Shown: in pieces, positions 1-11,529 of the stretch | Layout of the letters: every line of letters starts with the position of its first letter | How positions within the stretch are numbered: position 1 is the stretch's first letter | From: Grifola frondosa | Lineage: Eukaryota > Basidiomycota > Agaricomycetes > Polyporales > Grifolaceae | Direction of reading: 5' to 3' | NCBI GenBank assembly: GCA_001683735.1 | Contig: LUGG01000004.1 | Location: 682,001-746,000, forward strand | Length of the DNA stretch: 64,000 nucleotides | The notes under the pieces: model-generated | The model's input: only the letters and a program-made list of their open reading frames with translations | Database searches by the model: none | What the model was told of the DNA's origin: nothing | Made by a program: the position numbers and the translations under genes

Positions 1-1930
1 GCCGCCGGAGAGTAGCTTTGAACCTCGCTTACCCCCTGGCGTGGTTAGGGAGAATAAAGCGGCTGTCGCGAAGGCAGAGAAGAGCACTTTCTTATCGGAG
101 GTGTTTACCCCAGTCACTCCTAGAAGAGTATCGATTGTGCGGGACGATCTCAAAGAACAGGAAGAGGAGCACAATCAAATGCAAGCCCTTGCAGCTGCGA
201 TCGCGACCTCTGGGGGCGAAGTGCGTGCGCAACTTCTAGAGGAAGTCGAAGAGGAGGATGAAGAGGAAATCGAAGGGGAGGGTGAGGAAGAGAACGATGA
301 ATTTGGAGTGGACGACGACCAAGTCGATGCTGTGTCGCAACGTATCTCAGAAGGCGGTCGCCTTGCGAAACACCAGCCCCAAGGACTTCCTGCGTCAACT
401 TCATGGAGCCGCCGTGTCTTAACCGCCATCATTGTGGTGCTGGGCTCTTGGATTCTACATGAATTCCAGCAAGAGTCCAAGCCGATTGGCTTCTGTGATG
501 CTGGCAGATCGACCAATGCGGTTCTAGAGGACCTTAGAGCCCACCGCGTCGCGGTCGAGAGCTGCAACCGAGAGAACCGAACGATGCTCTATCTCTCATC
601 GGACCCAGGTTCTACCGAGTCTGTGCTCTCTCCTGTATCCACTGCTTCTGCCGTGGACTGGGAGAGCGGCCATGCAGTTGACGTTGGTGCATCGACCATA
701 GAGGCGGAACGTTGTCCTGCTCTACCACTCCCTCTTCTACCCCAACCTGATGCTTGCACGCCCTGCCCTCTGTATGCGACGTGTACGCCGTCCACAATTA
801 CTTGCGATGTTGGTTACATCCTCCGACCGCATCCATTTCTGTTCTTCGTGCCTGTCCCCGGCTCTTCTGGATCTTCTAGCTCTCCCCAGGTCTACAATCG
901 CACGTCACATTTCTTCTCAACCTCCGACCTCCCGCAGTTAATCTATGCGGCTGTTTCCACGCTGGACGGCTTCCCTGGGATTGGACCCGTAGTACTTCCT
1001 CCGCATTGTGCAGAAGACCCACGGCGCAAACGTCACATTGGACAGCTGGGGAAAGCCGTTGAGGCACACCTTGCGGCAGAACGCGGTCGTAGATTGTGCG
1101 AAGGTGTTGGCGTTGGGTTACCCGAAGGCGACGAAGCCACCGAAGCGAAGCGTTGGGGTCTCGAATTGGATAAACTCAAGGAAGACTTCAGAAAGAAAAC
1201 TGCAGTGAGTGCCGATGATGATGATGATTTGACATCACACTGAATGGTGCCTTGACGTACAGCCCGGTTTATTGGATACATTGGATGATACGTTCAACGA
1301 AGCTGTCCAACAGCTCGTTCAATGGGGCGGCGTCATTATGGGGGAAGATGCGGAGTACGTCCGCGACTACGGCCTCAGTTTCTCTGGATGCTGATGTCAT
1401 TGTTTTTTCTCAGCGGGAAGCGATACCTCGCTCATAGGACTCCTGTCATGGACTGGACGTGTACGCTGAGAGTGAAAGCAAGGGACGCTTGGTCGGAGTG
1501 GCAGAGGTCAATCATTGGTGCGCACTGCCTGGGCGTCCGATCATCTGCCCGTTAACACTTACTAACTGCTTATGTAGGTACTATGTTCGCGGTGGCGGCT
1601 ATCTTATATATCAGGCGCCGACAAGCTCAGAAGGCTATCGAGAACCGACGTGTCGCACATCTTGTGACTGTAGCACTGGAGCTCCTACGTAACCAGGAGA
1701 TCCTTCATTACACTGATCCTGTTGCGGAGCCGGCGCCGTATCTATCATCGTTGCAGCTCCGGGATCTCGTGCTGCAGGACGAGCACAACGTGCGCGCCCG
1801 CAGCAAGCTGTGGAATCGCGTGGAGAGGGTCGTGGAAGGTAATGCCAATGTAAGAACGAACTTGGAGGAGGTGAGGGGCGGCGATGAGTTGCGCGTATGG
1901 CGTTGGGTGGCAGTGCGGGAAAACCACTGA
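1..1930 (+). CDS. SRC1: Src1/Heh/MAN1-type inner nuclear membrane protein, C-terminal part (5' truncated)
   Basis: LEM/HeH-family inner nuclear membrane protein that tethers chromatin at the nuclear envelope. Exons are 1-1204 (frame open to the window edge), 1263-1354, 1414-1517 and 1578-1930, which join in frame to the stop at 1928-1930. The visible part starts with an acidic Glu/Asp-rich nucleoplasmic stretch. It continues with a first membrane helix (about 420-470 nt, TAIIVVLGSWIL), a lumenal domain with paired cysteines (CTPC, CTPS..CDVGY), a second membrane helix (SIIGTMFAVAAILYI, spanning the third intron), and then the MSC winged-helix domain ending near VWRWVAV. This order is that of the MAN1/Src1 C-terminal (MSC) family. 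The N-terminal HeH/LEM motif should lie upstream of the window. The GTG at 41 is not a start because the frame continues upstream. No frame problem is seen. Confidence 0.88.
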
Positions 1931-2839
1931 GCCCTGTACGATTCGAAGAGAGCGGGAGAATTGTTGCTTGAACGGTCTGCCGACCGGACGTCCATTTTTT
2001 CGTATGTACTGGTTCTATGTTCGTGTTCTCGAGTTGTAACATGTAATGCCCCGCCCTGATTATGGACGCAGCCTCCGTCTCCGTCGTGCACATGTGCTCT
2101 TCGTCGGACTGTCGACGCTTCTGTGGTCTGGGCTCCTATTCGTCCCTCCTATGTAGTTTGATCTTGTTTATTAAATGTACTAGCACTCGGCCGTTGGTCA
2201 GTCTGTTTCTTCTAAAGCCGTTTATGGCTGGTGGCGTCGGCGAACTGAATGTAGCTGACGATTGCGTTTGGGCCGCGAAAATCTTGATAGAGTGTCTGGG
2301 CTTACGTCCCGAAGCATTGGATAAGAAAGAGGGCTCCGGAGAACACACTAACCGAAGCTGTAGAAGTGCTGGAAGAGCTGGGAGAAATAGTTCCGATCTT
2401 CCAATATGGCCACAGGTTCCAGTAACGACTTCGAACGTCGATGCTCTGTCCCCCAAATCTATTTGGCGGGCGCCAAATCGCGACTCCTTACTGCCGTCTC
2501 GCTCTTCAAACAGAGATCGAGCGAACGTCCACATCAGAAACAGCGAACGAACTATGAAACGCCTCCATTCTGCTTCTCCAGCACAGTACGTACGCCTTAC
2601 ACACGCACAGGGGCCAGCCAGCCACTCAACCGCTGCCGAGCCCGCGCGCAGCGGCCAGCCAGTAGTTTACTTACATTGCGCTTCGCAAACATCATTCCGA
2701 CATCTCAGGACATTGTGCGTTCCATTTACCGATATTGCGTTTCATCAGCCTGGCCCCGGGGACGCGAACGGGATTCGAGTCCGCGCCCGCTTACGATTGA
2801 GTATGTACGCTGCCCGTGATTGGCTACGATTGGACGCGC
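1931..2839. other. Intergenic region between convergent SRC1 and VPS23
   Basis: Facing 3' ends. A 287-codon open frame on the + strand (2062-2925) overlaps the VPS23 last exon, resembles no family and has no splice support, so it is taken as chance. I see no RNA gene or repeat. Confidence 0.5.
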
Positions 2840-5149
2840 TCACCGCCAATCGGGGGGCGGGATCCACAGCAAATCGCCCAGCGGGATCCCGGCCTGGATC
2901 TTCTCGGTCAAAGCGCGCTTCATGAATTGCTCCTCTGCGAGCACGCGCGTGGTCTGTGGATCGGCAGCTTAGTGAGCGGTGCGAGCGGGGGCGGAGAGGG
3001 GTGATTGTCACGAAGACAAGACCGTCGGACAGAACCCCCGAGAGCTCGAACTAATGACGCACCCTGAGGAAGCGTTCGAGGTCTATTCGCCCGCTGTTGA
3101 GGGCCCGGTGCAGATGGTATATCGTGTCCTCGATCGCATTATCTTCAGCCACCAAATTGATGAGTCTGGAAAAAAGACGCGTAAGCGATTTTTCGTGGAA
3201 GGAAGGAAGCGGAAGCATCTTGTGCCGGAAGAAATCAGCGCATCGGCGCGGAAGTTATGTCGGAGGGAAAAATGAAAGTGCAGCGAAAATCGAGCAAAAA
3301 TCGAACGAATGGAGGACGCACTGATTATACACGATAGTGGTCGAGCAGACCATCTCGTCGACCTCCGGATCACCTTTTCGCCGTAACTCCGCCACGTTCC
3401 GCTCCCCCTCCGAGACCGCATCCCCGAGCCTCCGTGCTACGCTCCGGCATACATCCCGTACGGCCTCCAGCCGTGCCATTTCATCCCGGATCGCGGGCTC
3501 GCCCGTGAGCAAGTCTGCCTGATTCGCACGGAGGCGCTCGGCGTCCAGTGCCATTGCTTGCGAGAGCGAGGCGAGCTCAGAGCTCAGCTTCGTATGTACT
3601 TCCGCATGCAGGTGGAGGAGCTCGGGATTGGGCGGGCGTGGCGGCGCCGTTGCGGCATAGGAAGGGGATGCGGATACAGAGGGAATATCTTCTTCAGTGT
3701 CTAGGAGGTCTGGGGGCGGGAGAGCAGGTGGTGGGGGCGGAGCGGGGGGAGAAGGTACGATTATTGTAGAAGGAACTGGTGGTAAAGGTGGAGGAACGGG
3801 CGGTGATGGATGATGACCATAAGGAGAAATTCCTACGGTTGGCTGAGGAGAAATAAATGTTGGAGGTGGATGTGGAGGAGATGTCTGCACACTTCCTGGC
3901 GGTGATAGCGGGAGAGAATATGCGTGTCGTTGGACACCGGCTAGAGGTGGAAGAGAGCCGGTGTGCAACTCAGACGGAATAGCTGGCAAAGGCGGGGGGG
4001 AGAGTCGAGTCTGCTGCCGCGAGTACACAGGTTGAAGCTGGTCCTGAGGAAAAGCAACGTTAGCTGGATTGCCCTGCGACCATGTCGGAGGATTTGTCAC
4101 AATGTCAGCCGAGGCGCTGCGTGTATGTGGAGTATATGTCGGCAGGATAGGTGAAGTTCCATGGTGCACGGAGACAGGTGATTCTGAGTGTAGATGTGGA
4201 GGCAGTGGAGGAGGGGGCCTCATCGCGAGAGCAGCAGCCGGCTATTGTGTCAGAGAGCGCTCAGAAGACCGGCGCACGACGTATATGATCGATAACGACG
4301 TACGTTTCCTAAAATGCTCGGTGTTTGGCTGCGGCCACTGTTCGCAGCCTGCGGCTGTGCGAGTGGCACACTGGGTATTCTTGGAGGTAAAACAGCGTTG
4401 GAAGCGGATGAACCAGGCTTGGCAGGAAGCGGAGGGCGACCATCGTTGTGGGCAACATGCATGGACGCCGGCGAGATCGGGGCGATCGCAGAAGCATCAG
4501 GCAGAGGCGGCGGAGGTCGGCCTGAGTAGTCTGGCGTTGATGACCGTGGGCGGGAAGGTTGTGGCGAAGGAGCACTCTTCGGTTTCGCGTATACGGGAGG
4601 CCTGCGCGAAAATGCCTCTCGCATGGCATCGAGCAGCGCCGCCATGTTACATCCCTGCGGGCGGCAAAATCACATGAGCGGAGCATGAGGTGCAGACAAT
4701 TGGGTGACGACGGACCTCGCTTTTTCGCTCCCAATTGCGGATATATTCGAGGAGACATCTTCCGCTGACATCTACGTCCTCACCTGGTCTGACAAGCATG
4801 TCGGTGGTCGGGACGACATAGGCTATAGGAGGCTTCCGGGGGTACTCTCTGGTGATCCATATGGCGACGGGGATGTTATACGAAGTTCCGTGGAAGGAGA
4901 TGGGAAGCAGACCATGGAGACAAAGTAGGAGCTGAGTGCGACCGTCATCATAAACTGAAGACAATTGGCAAGATATGAGTGAAAGTGTAGGACGTGTCCA
5001 AGGACGAGCACTGAACTGTAAACGTCTGTCTTTGGGCGAATAGTTGGATGGCGGGCGAGGACGGCGTCGACATCAAAGAATACAATATCTCTGTTGGGGT
5101 ATGGCTGGATGTTCTGACGAAGCCACTTGTGGGTGAGAGACTCGTTCAT
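2840..5149 (-). CDS. VPS23: ESCRT-I subunit Vps23/TSG101
   Basis: Ubiquitin-binding subunit of ESCRT-I, acting in cargo sorting at the endosome. Six exons (5149-5017, 4954-4716, 4654-4304, 4241-3322, 3165-3063, 2953-2840) give 619 aa with no frame break. Residues about 1-145 are the UEV domain (MNESLTHKWLR, DVYIYDDGRTQLLLCLHG, YPRKPPIAYVV, W..GCNMAALLDAMREAF). A long Pro-rich linker with PPPLPP-type runs follows, then a coiled coil (MALDAERLRANQADLL) and the C-terminal steadiness box (AEDNAIEDTIYHLHRALNSG, then EEQFMKRALTEKI). Length and order match the family, though the Pro-rich linker is long. The fourth intron (156 nt) is much longer than its neighbours (about 61 nt). The start is the first Met of the UEV fold. 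Confidence 0.93.
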
Positions 5150-6294
5150 GCTGTTCTCATTGGCGCATACAGCGAACGGGCGCACGTCGCTAGCGCCGGT
5201 GGTAGTCCGGTTACACCGGCGCTCGGGGAGTCGGTCCGGGTGGCGCATATGGCGATGTTCCAAGCTCCGTCTGAAAGACGCCGAGACGCCGGAGAGGCGC
5301 CGGTGGATGCGAAACCAAAACGGCTGAGGGGTAGGATACTGGCGCGACGTCTGTCTTGCAAATATCAAACTCTGTCTCAACATGGTTTGGTGCACGAAAA
5401 GTGGGGTCCAAGATGCCCTATACGTTTCAGTACTCAGTAGTCGTACCTCCGCGCACCAAGCAAGGTTTGCTTCCGGCGTGGGCGAGATCTGCCGGACATC
5501 TAACAACGTGTGTGTGAGGGGGCGTGGCTACTGAACTCCATCCGTTTGTGGCGAGCACGCAGGCGCTCTGAAAGTACATGTCCATCTTGCCATCCACGCA
5601 GTTTCTTCGAGAGACTGTGTTCATCCGGTGTTGCCGGTTCCTCCGTGTCCCGATGTCGTCCATTTCTGGCTGTTCCCTTTTGCTCCGTCAGTCCATATTG
5701 CCTGTCGTCCTATTTGGGAAGGCTGAAAGGCGAGCGGCTGGTAGATTCACACCGTCATCACCGTTCTGCATGGATTATCTCTGCGATGCGAGCTATTTAC
5801 CCGGGCTCTAGAGTCGAGATGCTGCGACTTCTCTGGGGCACGAATGTGGTGGAATCGCTCGGCCCACTAGCCTGGAAATGGACGCTGAGCTCGCTGACTG
5901 GCGAGGTCACTGGCGAGGTCACATTGGCGGTGACGCGGTGCTGCGCTGCGTCTCGACTAGTGGGACTAGTGACGAGCTGGTGACCTCTGTGGTGACTGCA
6001 TTCCTGTGCTGTGACGGTAAATGTTATTTCTGTTATTCACAATTTCCGCTATTCATAAATTCCCGATCGCGTATCTGACAGGGGTGTGCGCTATCGAGAC
6101 TATCTCCAGAAGAGTGGGCCTCTCTTGCCATACCTGGATCACGAGTCTCCTCGGCCTTCCCGACTTTTCTTGCGAACACAGTCTCCATGTCCTCCCCATT
6201 TCTCATATAAGACCCCTCCCCGGCATTTCGTCGGCTCGTTCGCCCCAGTCGCTCCCTTTATACCTTCCATATTCCCCCCTCACATGCTGCATAC
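5150..6294. promoter_or_regulatory. Shared upstream region of VPS23 (-) and the TEA factor (+)
   Basis: About 1.1 kb between divergent genes, with no convincing coding frame. It contains a perfect 12-bp tandem duplication at 5899-5922, further GGTGAC/GTGACC words nearby (5928-5995), and a TATA-like ATATAAGA near 6205, about 90 bp before the TEA ATG. The large size fits a regulated transcription-factor promoter; this is inference. Confidence 0.4.
5899..5922. repeat. 12-bp perfect tandem repeat (TGGCGAGGTCAC x2)
   Basis: Two identical adjacent copies, 5899-5910 and 5911-5922, each holding GGTCAC. The same hexamer or its complement recurs about 60-90 bp downstream. It could be a transcription-factor operator or a simple slippage duplication. 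Confidence 0.7.
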
Positions 6295-8059
6295 ATGGGT
6301 CGCGACGTAATCTTCACTTACCGCCGCCGTATCCATGCGATGTCCTCTCCCCCGTCCCCCTCCCGCTCTTCTGCCACAAACGACAGCATGGAGTCTCTCC
6401 ACGACGCGTCGCGTTCCAAGAAGTCCCTCACCCCACAGCGCAAGCACCACAAGCTCCTCAAAGACGGCAGTGAGGTTTGGTCTCAGGAAGTAGAAGCCAT
6501 ATTTGTTGATGGTGACTCATTTGCGCATCTGCATCTCCGATTCGCGAACTGACTTCGCGATTGTCCTAACAGGTCTGCGAAAGTACTGGGAATCCCCGTG
6601 GGCCACCTACTCTCGTGGTCGTAGCAGGTGGAGGAACCAGTTCCTCGTCGATCATCTCAAAAGGGCCGGCATTGAACGCTCTAAGAAGCAGGTCGCCAGC
6701 CACATACAGGTCCTCCGAAATATGTGGAGAGGTGAACCAGGTTTGTCCAGCGCGCTCTTTAGTAGCTTTCAACCCCTAATATATTTGCCTACAGAATTCC
6801 ACTTGGTCGCAGGTGGAGAAGAACTCTTCCAGGAGAACGGTTTGCTCGCGCCTTCCAAGCAGAAGGCCAGCGCCGATCCACCGGAGACGTCTTCCCCGTC
6901 GACTCTCGAGTTCGTCGAGTCCTCGCGACGCTCTCCATCGTCGAATTCCTCCCCGGAATATTCAGCTTCAGAATTCTCCTTGGACTTGCCATCGCCCATC
7001 TCGCTCTCGCACGTGGCCTCCCCACCGCACACGGTGTCGTACGGCGAGTTAAGCGTCGATGACTCAGTGGGCATGCCTCTACCCACCTCTCTGACGCTGT
7101 TTTTGGCTCCCTTCCGTCGCCGCCTCCCCATGTCTCCTCCGCAGTTCCGCTCCGTCGCTCATCGATGAAATTGGAGCCCCTCATCATGGATCCCGCACTG
7201 TTCACACTCCCTCACGGCTCCTTCATTGATTCCGCCATCGACTATTCGTACGTTCTCCCTCCGCCTAATCGCGTGTCCAACATCAGCCTCTGGGCGGACG
7301 GCATAGCCCCCCTAACCATCGATGTCGACCGACTCACCAGCGCCCGACAGTCATCGCCTTGCCGCGTCCTCCTTCACGTCAAGGTCTGCATGCCGTCCGC
7401 CACCGATCTCCGCAGCCCGCCGCAGCTGCAGGGCCTGAACGGCGCTGTCTCCTTCGTGTCGCGATGGGCCACCGTGGCGAAGTGCCACACGAAAATCTGG
7501 GCCATGGGCCAGACGTGCATCTCGCAGGAAGTCGGCTTCTTCGACCAGGCTCTGCCGGACATACACGCCTCCGATGCGTTTCCGCCCCCATGGTCTCCGC
7601 GTACCTGCCATCTTCGTCTCTGACCCGGTGCAAGTGGCTCGAGACCGGTATGTCCCCCGCCTGCGCAACGCGTTCTCCGCATTTTGTCTAATCACGTGCC
7701 CGTTTCGTGCAGTGCAAACCATTACCCAGCAAATCGTGGTCGACAACGAGGTGCTCGCGGTGCTCATGTACCACATCGAGCGCACCGCGGACTCCACCAC
7801 GCAGGCGCCGTTTGCGGAGCTCATGGGCTTCCAGAAGTACCCGTGGCGCTCCGTGTCCGCCTCGCAGCCGTTCGTCTCACCGCCGCTCTCGCCCAACTCA
7901 CCTACATTCACGCACGAGTACGCGAGCAGCGCGCCAGTCTCTCCGCAGTCCCCCAACTTTCCACAAGGGGAGGAAACCTCGCTGTCGTCCGCGCTGTCGT
8001 TCAGCCGGCCCATGTACGGTTCCGTCCCTAATTCGATGCACCCCCCAAGGATGTTCTAG
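6295..8059 (+). CDS. TEA/ATTS-domain transcription factor (AbaA/TEC1/TEF-1 family)
   Basis: DNA-binding regulator of the family that controls conidiation (AbaA) and filamentation (TEC1) in ascomycetes; its role here is unknown. Exons are 6295-6511, 6573-6740, 6795-7600 (containing a frame break) and 7713-8059. The TEA domain spans the first three exons: VWSQEVEAIFVDGLRKYW, RWRNQFLVDHLKRAG and KKQVASHIQVLRN, the last being the conserved recognition helix. A Ser-rich stretch follows, then a C-terminal region (MDPALFTLPHGSFID; ITQQIVVDNEVLAVLMYHIE). A Met at 6340 is an alternative start. Near 7069 the reading frame must gain one base: upstream reads DDSVG, downstream HASTHLSDAVFG. No canonical intron explains it. 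With that base the CDS is 512 aa. Intron 2 (6741-6794) is 54 nt and stop-free, so its retention would keep frame. Confidence 0.85.
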
Positions 8060-8383
8060 CCGGCTCGCAATCGAACCGGACTAACACTGTCTCCTAGTAT
8101 TTAACCATCTCGATGGACATCGACACAAAGGTCGCACTATTATTTATTTATTCGATTCCCGGACCGTTTTTATTCGACGCACGTCGATGACTTATTCACC
8201 CCCGTTGCTGTTGTTGCCGCTATCCCTTGCCTGTCCCATTGTAGCACTCGGATTCGGATTCTGTAGATATAGTTACCAGAAGATCGCCCGCTGAAACAAA
8301 TTATCTGTAGCCGCTATTGGTGCTTTCATTTTGTCGTCGCTACTGCTAGTCTCTCCACCGCCGCGAAGCGGCCTGCTGGTACG
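8060..8383. other. Convergent 3' region of the TEA gene and NOC3
   Basis: No coding frame is supported. An AU-rich TATTTATTTATT run near 8144-8155 lies in the presumed TEA 3'UTR. Confidence 0.4.
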
Positions 8384-11239
8384 TTACGGCGAAAAATTCA
8401 AAAGCTTTCCCGCCTCTTCCCTTACGCCCCGGTCCCAGTGCGCACGCGCGAGCACATGCAACTCCCAGAACGATGCCTCGAACGGGTTGCTCAGCTGCGG
8501 ATCGTCGAGGTCCGCACGGTACACGCCGTTGCCGCTGCGCTCCTCGGTGGACAGCAGTGCCTCCAGCTTCGGGTCGCGCTCGAGAAGCTCGTGCACGAGT
8601 TGTAGTGCGCGGACGGCCGTTGCAGATGGCCATTGTAGCGACGCTGCCAGGAGGCGCTTTGCGAACGCCGCGGAGCGCCACGGCGGGGGCAGACGCTGAC
8701 GCGCGCGGAGCAAACACGAGGTGCAGCGCGCGGAACAAGATGTCTGATGTGGACTGCGCCTTCGGGCTCCGGAGGTCGGAGGCGAACGCCTCCCGTGGCG
8801 GCGCCTCGATGTCTGGCAGGAGGCTGAGCGTGGGGATGATGGCATACAGGCGGTTGATGAAGTCGCTGAGATCAATATCGAGGGCTTCGCCTGGACATAT
8901 ACACATGGGCGGTCAGCGCGTAAACGGGAGAGTCATACAAACGACTCGGAGCCGCACCTTGTCCAGAAAGAAGCTCGAATGCGGTGACGATGCATAGCAA
9001 TTGGTGCTGGACCATCGCGATCTCTGATGCGTCGTGGGAGGTTTCCGTCGCCGTCCCCTTCCGAGGTCCGTGACATGAGATTCTTAAGTACCTGCATTAG
9101 GTCTTTGAAGAAATCGATGTTGACTAGATGGGAGAATTTCGAAATACCCTTGAGCGCAGCGGGAAGCAGCGGCGTAGGACGCGGGTTCTTGAGGATCCGG
9201 AAATAGAGCACAAAGAGCAGTTTGAGTGTTTCCGTTTGCTAAAAGCGGGGCTATCAGGTAAAGGAATAGAAGCTGCGGCCATTCAAGGACGCACCATCAC
9301 AGCCCGCTCTTCCTTGTCGACTTCCGCCGCTGCCTCGTGCATCTCCTTCTCGATTTCTTTCCGCTCTTTCAGTGTTTTCTTCGCCTTCTTGCTAAGATGC
9401 GGCTGATCCACGGTCTTCCCTTTCGCTCGGCGGGCTGCGGCCCGACCCTTCGAAAATGCCTTTCCGGAATCCTCTCTATCCGCTTTGGACTCTGAGGCGC
9501 GCACGCCGAGCTCCGTTTTGAGTCGCAGGTGGAGCAGGCATGAGAGTACCTCCGGATGCACATTGAACTTGCGCTCCTTGATCATGCGGTTGAGGAGGCG
9601 GACTACTTCGAGGGAAGCTTCACCGGCATTGTCGGCGCGGAGGACCTTGATGAGGCAGTTCAGGCAAAGGTCCGACGTCTAATTGTCATGGTTAGTTGCA
9701 TACAATTATGACACATCCACCAAGACGACCCACCTTGTTCCAGGACTTCCGGCTGAGAGCGGCGACGACGGACGTCATCAGGTTCACCCGGAAGTTGAAA
9801 TGTGTCACTTCGACCAGCAAGGTACACATACAGTGTAGCGCCGTCTCAGCAAGCTCACTCTTTGCTGTGACAACACCGCTTCTAGTTAGCATACTTGTGC
9901 GCTTAAGCGGAACAGCACAATAGACTGTACCTTTGACTTCCGCTTCCAGGGAACGCAGGTAGGATTGATACACGCCGACAAGTCCTTGTTCCCAGTCACG
10001 AGTACGTTGAACCATCTGACTCACTTTCTCCGCCTTCTCCTTCTCGGTAAGGGCACGTATGCGATATCCAGGTATAATGTCCTTGAAGACTGCTAGCTGG
10101 GATAGCATGGTGAGCCTCCGAACAAGTACATCATTTAGCACAGGCTCAGGATGCGACGGCGTTGAAATCTCCGGGAGAGAGAAGGTATGTAGGCGTCTCA
10201 GAAGACCGAGCTGTGGATGACGGTGAGACGCGGGCAGTGAGTAAGATGTTAGAAAAGACGCACACTATTTTCTGGGTCACCAAGAATTTCTTGACATAAC
10301 CCTGCTATCTGTTCCTTAGCACCCTGTAATCTCGCTTTACGAGATTTGTTCCCGATGACATCCACCACAGCCGGTCTTCCGAAACGAGCTCCAGTCGACA
10401 CATCCTCTCGTAGCCTCGGCTGCTCCTCGACTGCCTCTCGATCCGCGTCGTCATCATCACTCTCCAAGCCGCTCTCCTCTTCATCGTCCAGGAACACCTT
10501 GCTGCCACTTTTCTGTATCCGGCCATCTGCCAACTTGATAGGTAGGCGTTCGATACCTTTCTCTTTGTCTGACTCCGGTTCCCAAGATGGCCTCCGTTTA
10601 CGCGGGAGGGTCTCATAGGGCATTTCTCCGTCCAAGTCGAGTTTCTGTCTGTGTTTGCGGGGGGCACTTGTGCTAGCTGAAGAACTAGCTTCCCCGTCCG
10701 AGTCCCATATTTGCGAGTCTGCATCCTCCTCTTCATCTTCACCAATTTCGGAATCCCATGATTCTTCATCCTCGTCGTGAGAGTCGATAGAGGGTAGATC
10801 ATCTTCCACGGCTTTACGGACAGGTTTATGCATTTGGTACAGTCGATCGGTCTCCTTCTTGCTCCTGTGTAATGCGTTGGAACGAATTCATATATGAAGT
10901 CCTCCATGGACTCACCTAGCGATACCTTTTTCATCGAGACGGTTTAAGAAGGTGGCGGCACTGCCAAATTCCTCGAGGACTTCAAGGTCATTCTCTGAGA
11001 GCTCTACATCGTCATCTCCTTGTGTGGGTATAGGGATGATCAATCTGTCCGATGCCTTCTCCTTGCCCTTCGCTTTTGTCTTGGTTGCCTTCGCATGGTC
11101 TCCCCGACCTTTTTGGCTCGTAATTTTGCGCCTTTTGGAGGGTCCCTATGAACGGCATGAAGAATCTCATACAGATTATGCGCGACGAACGTACCTGAGC
11201 GGGTTGCGCTGCTCGCTTCTTCGTAGCCTTGAGTGCCAT
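8384..11239 (-). CDS. NOC3: Nucleolar complex protein Noc3
   Basis: Needed for intranuclear maturation and transport of 60S pre-ribosomes, with reported roles in replication initiation. Exons are 11239-11195, 11145-10916, 10864-10264, 10210-9931, 9864-9734, 9678-9295, 9238-8958 and 8890-8384. The order is: basic N-terminus; acidic linker (residues about 120-250); Noc3 core with GYRIRALTEKEKAEKVSQ and FEASFWELHVLARAHW; then the CBF/Mak21-like C-terminus (VLYFRILKNPRPTPLLPAAL, LLCIVTAFELLSGQG). Two one-base corrections are needed. One base is extra in the C-run at 9055-9058 (reads SRTSEG then TATETSHDASE). One is extra near 8701-8708 in a CG repeat (LVFAPR then QRLPPPWRS). With both, the CDS is 818 aa, close to the family length. 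It is divergent from APC5. Confidence 0.9.
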
Positions 11240-11529
11240 TCACTGGGATTGATGAGGTGTGTCTGTGATCAAAGAGACATGCTGTTAAGCGTAAAAATGA
11301 AAGAACGCCGAGTATGGAATTTTCTTCTCACGACGCGATCAAAGGACGCGTTATGAAGGTCACGGGATTTGCGTTCGATCGTGAATACTGTCACCGTGAC
11401 CGACGCGTTGAACCACTCCCTAACTTGCGCCTTGGACAAGTTCACATCAGTACCCTTCCTGACGGTATTTTCTTCCAACCTTACTATCTCTTTACCTTAT
11501 TTGCCAGCTTGGGACAAAACTCAGCCGAC
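11240..11529. promoter_or_regulatory. Bidirectional promoter, NOC3 (-) / APC5 (+)
   Basis: 290 bp separate the two start codons, so both promoters must share it. No clear TATA box is seen. Confidence 0.55.

Noticed and set aside
2062..2925. 287-codon open frame on the + strand
   Set aside because: It overlaps the VPS23 last exon on the other strand, has low-complexity Arg/Ser composition and no recognisable domain; it lies in a convergent 3' region.
9093..9162. An intron from the CAG|GTACTT near 9093 to repair the first NOC3 frame break
   Set aside because: It would remove VLKNLM, which matches the family's conserved VL-x-x-L stretch; a single extra base in the C4 run explains the data better.
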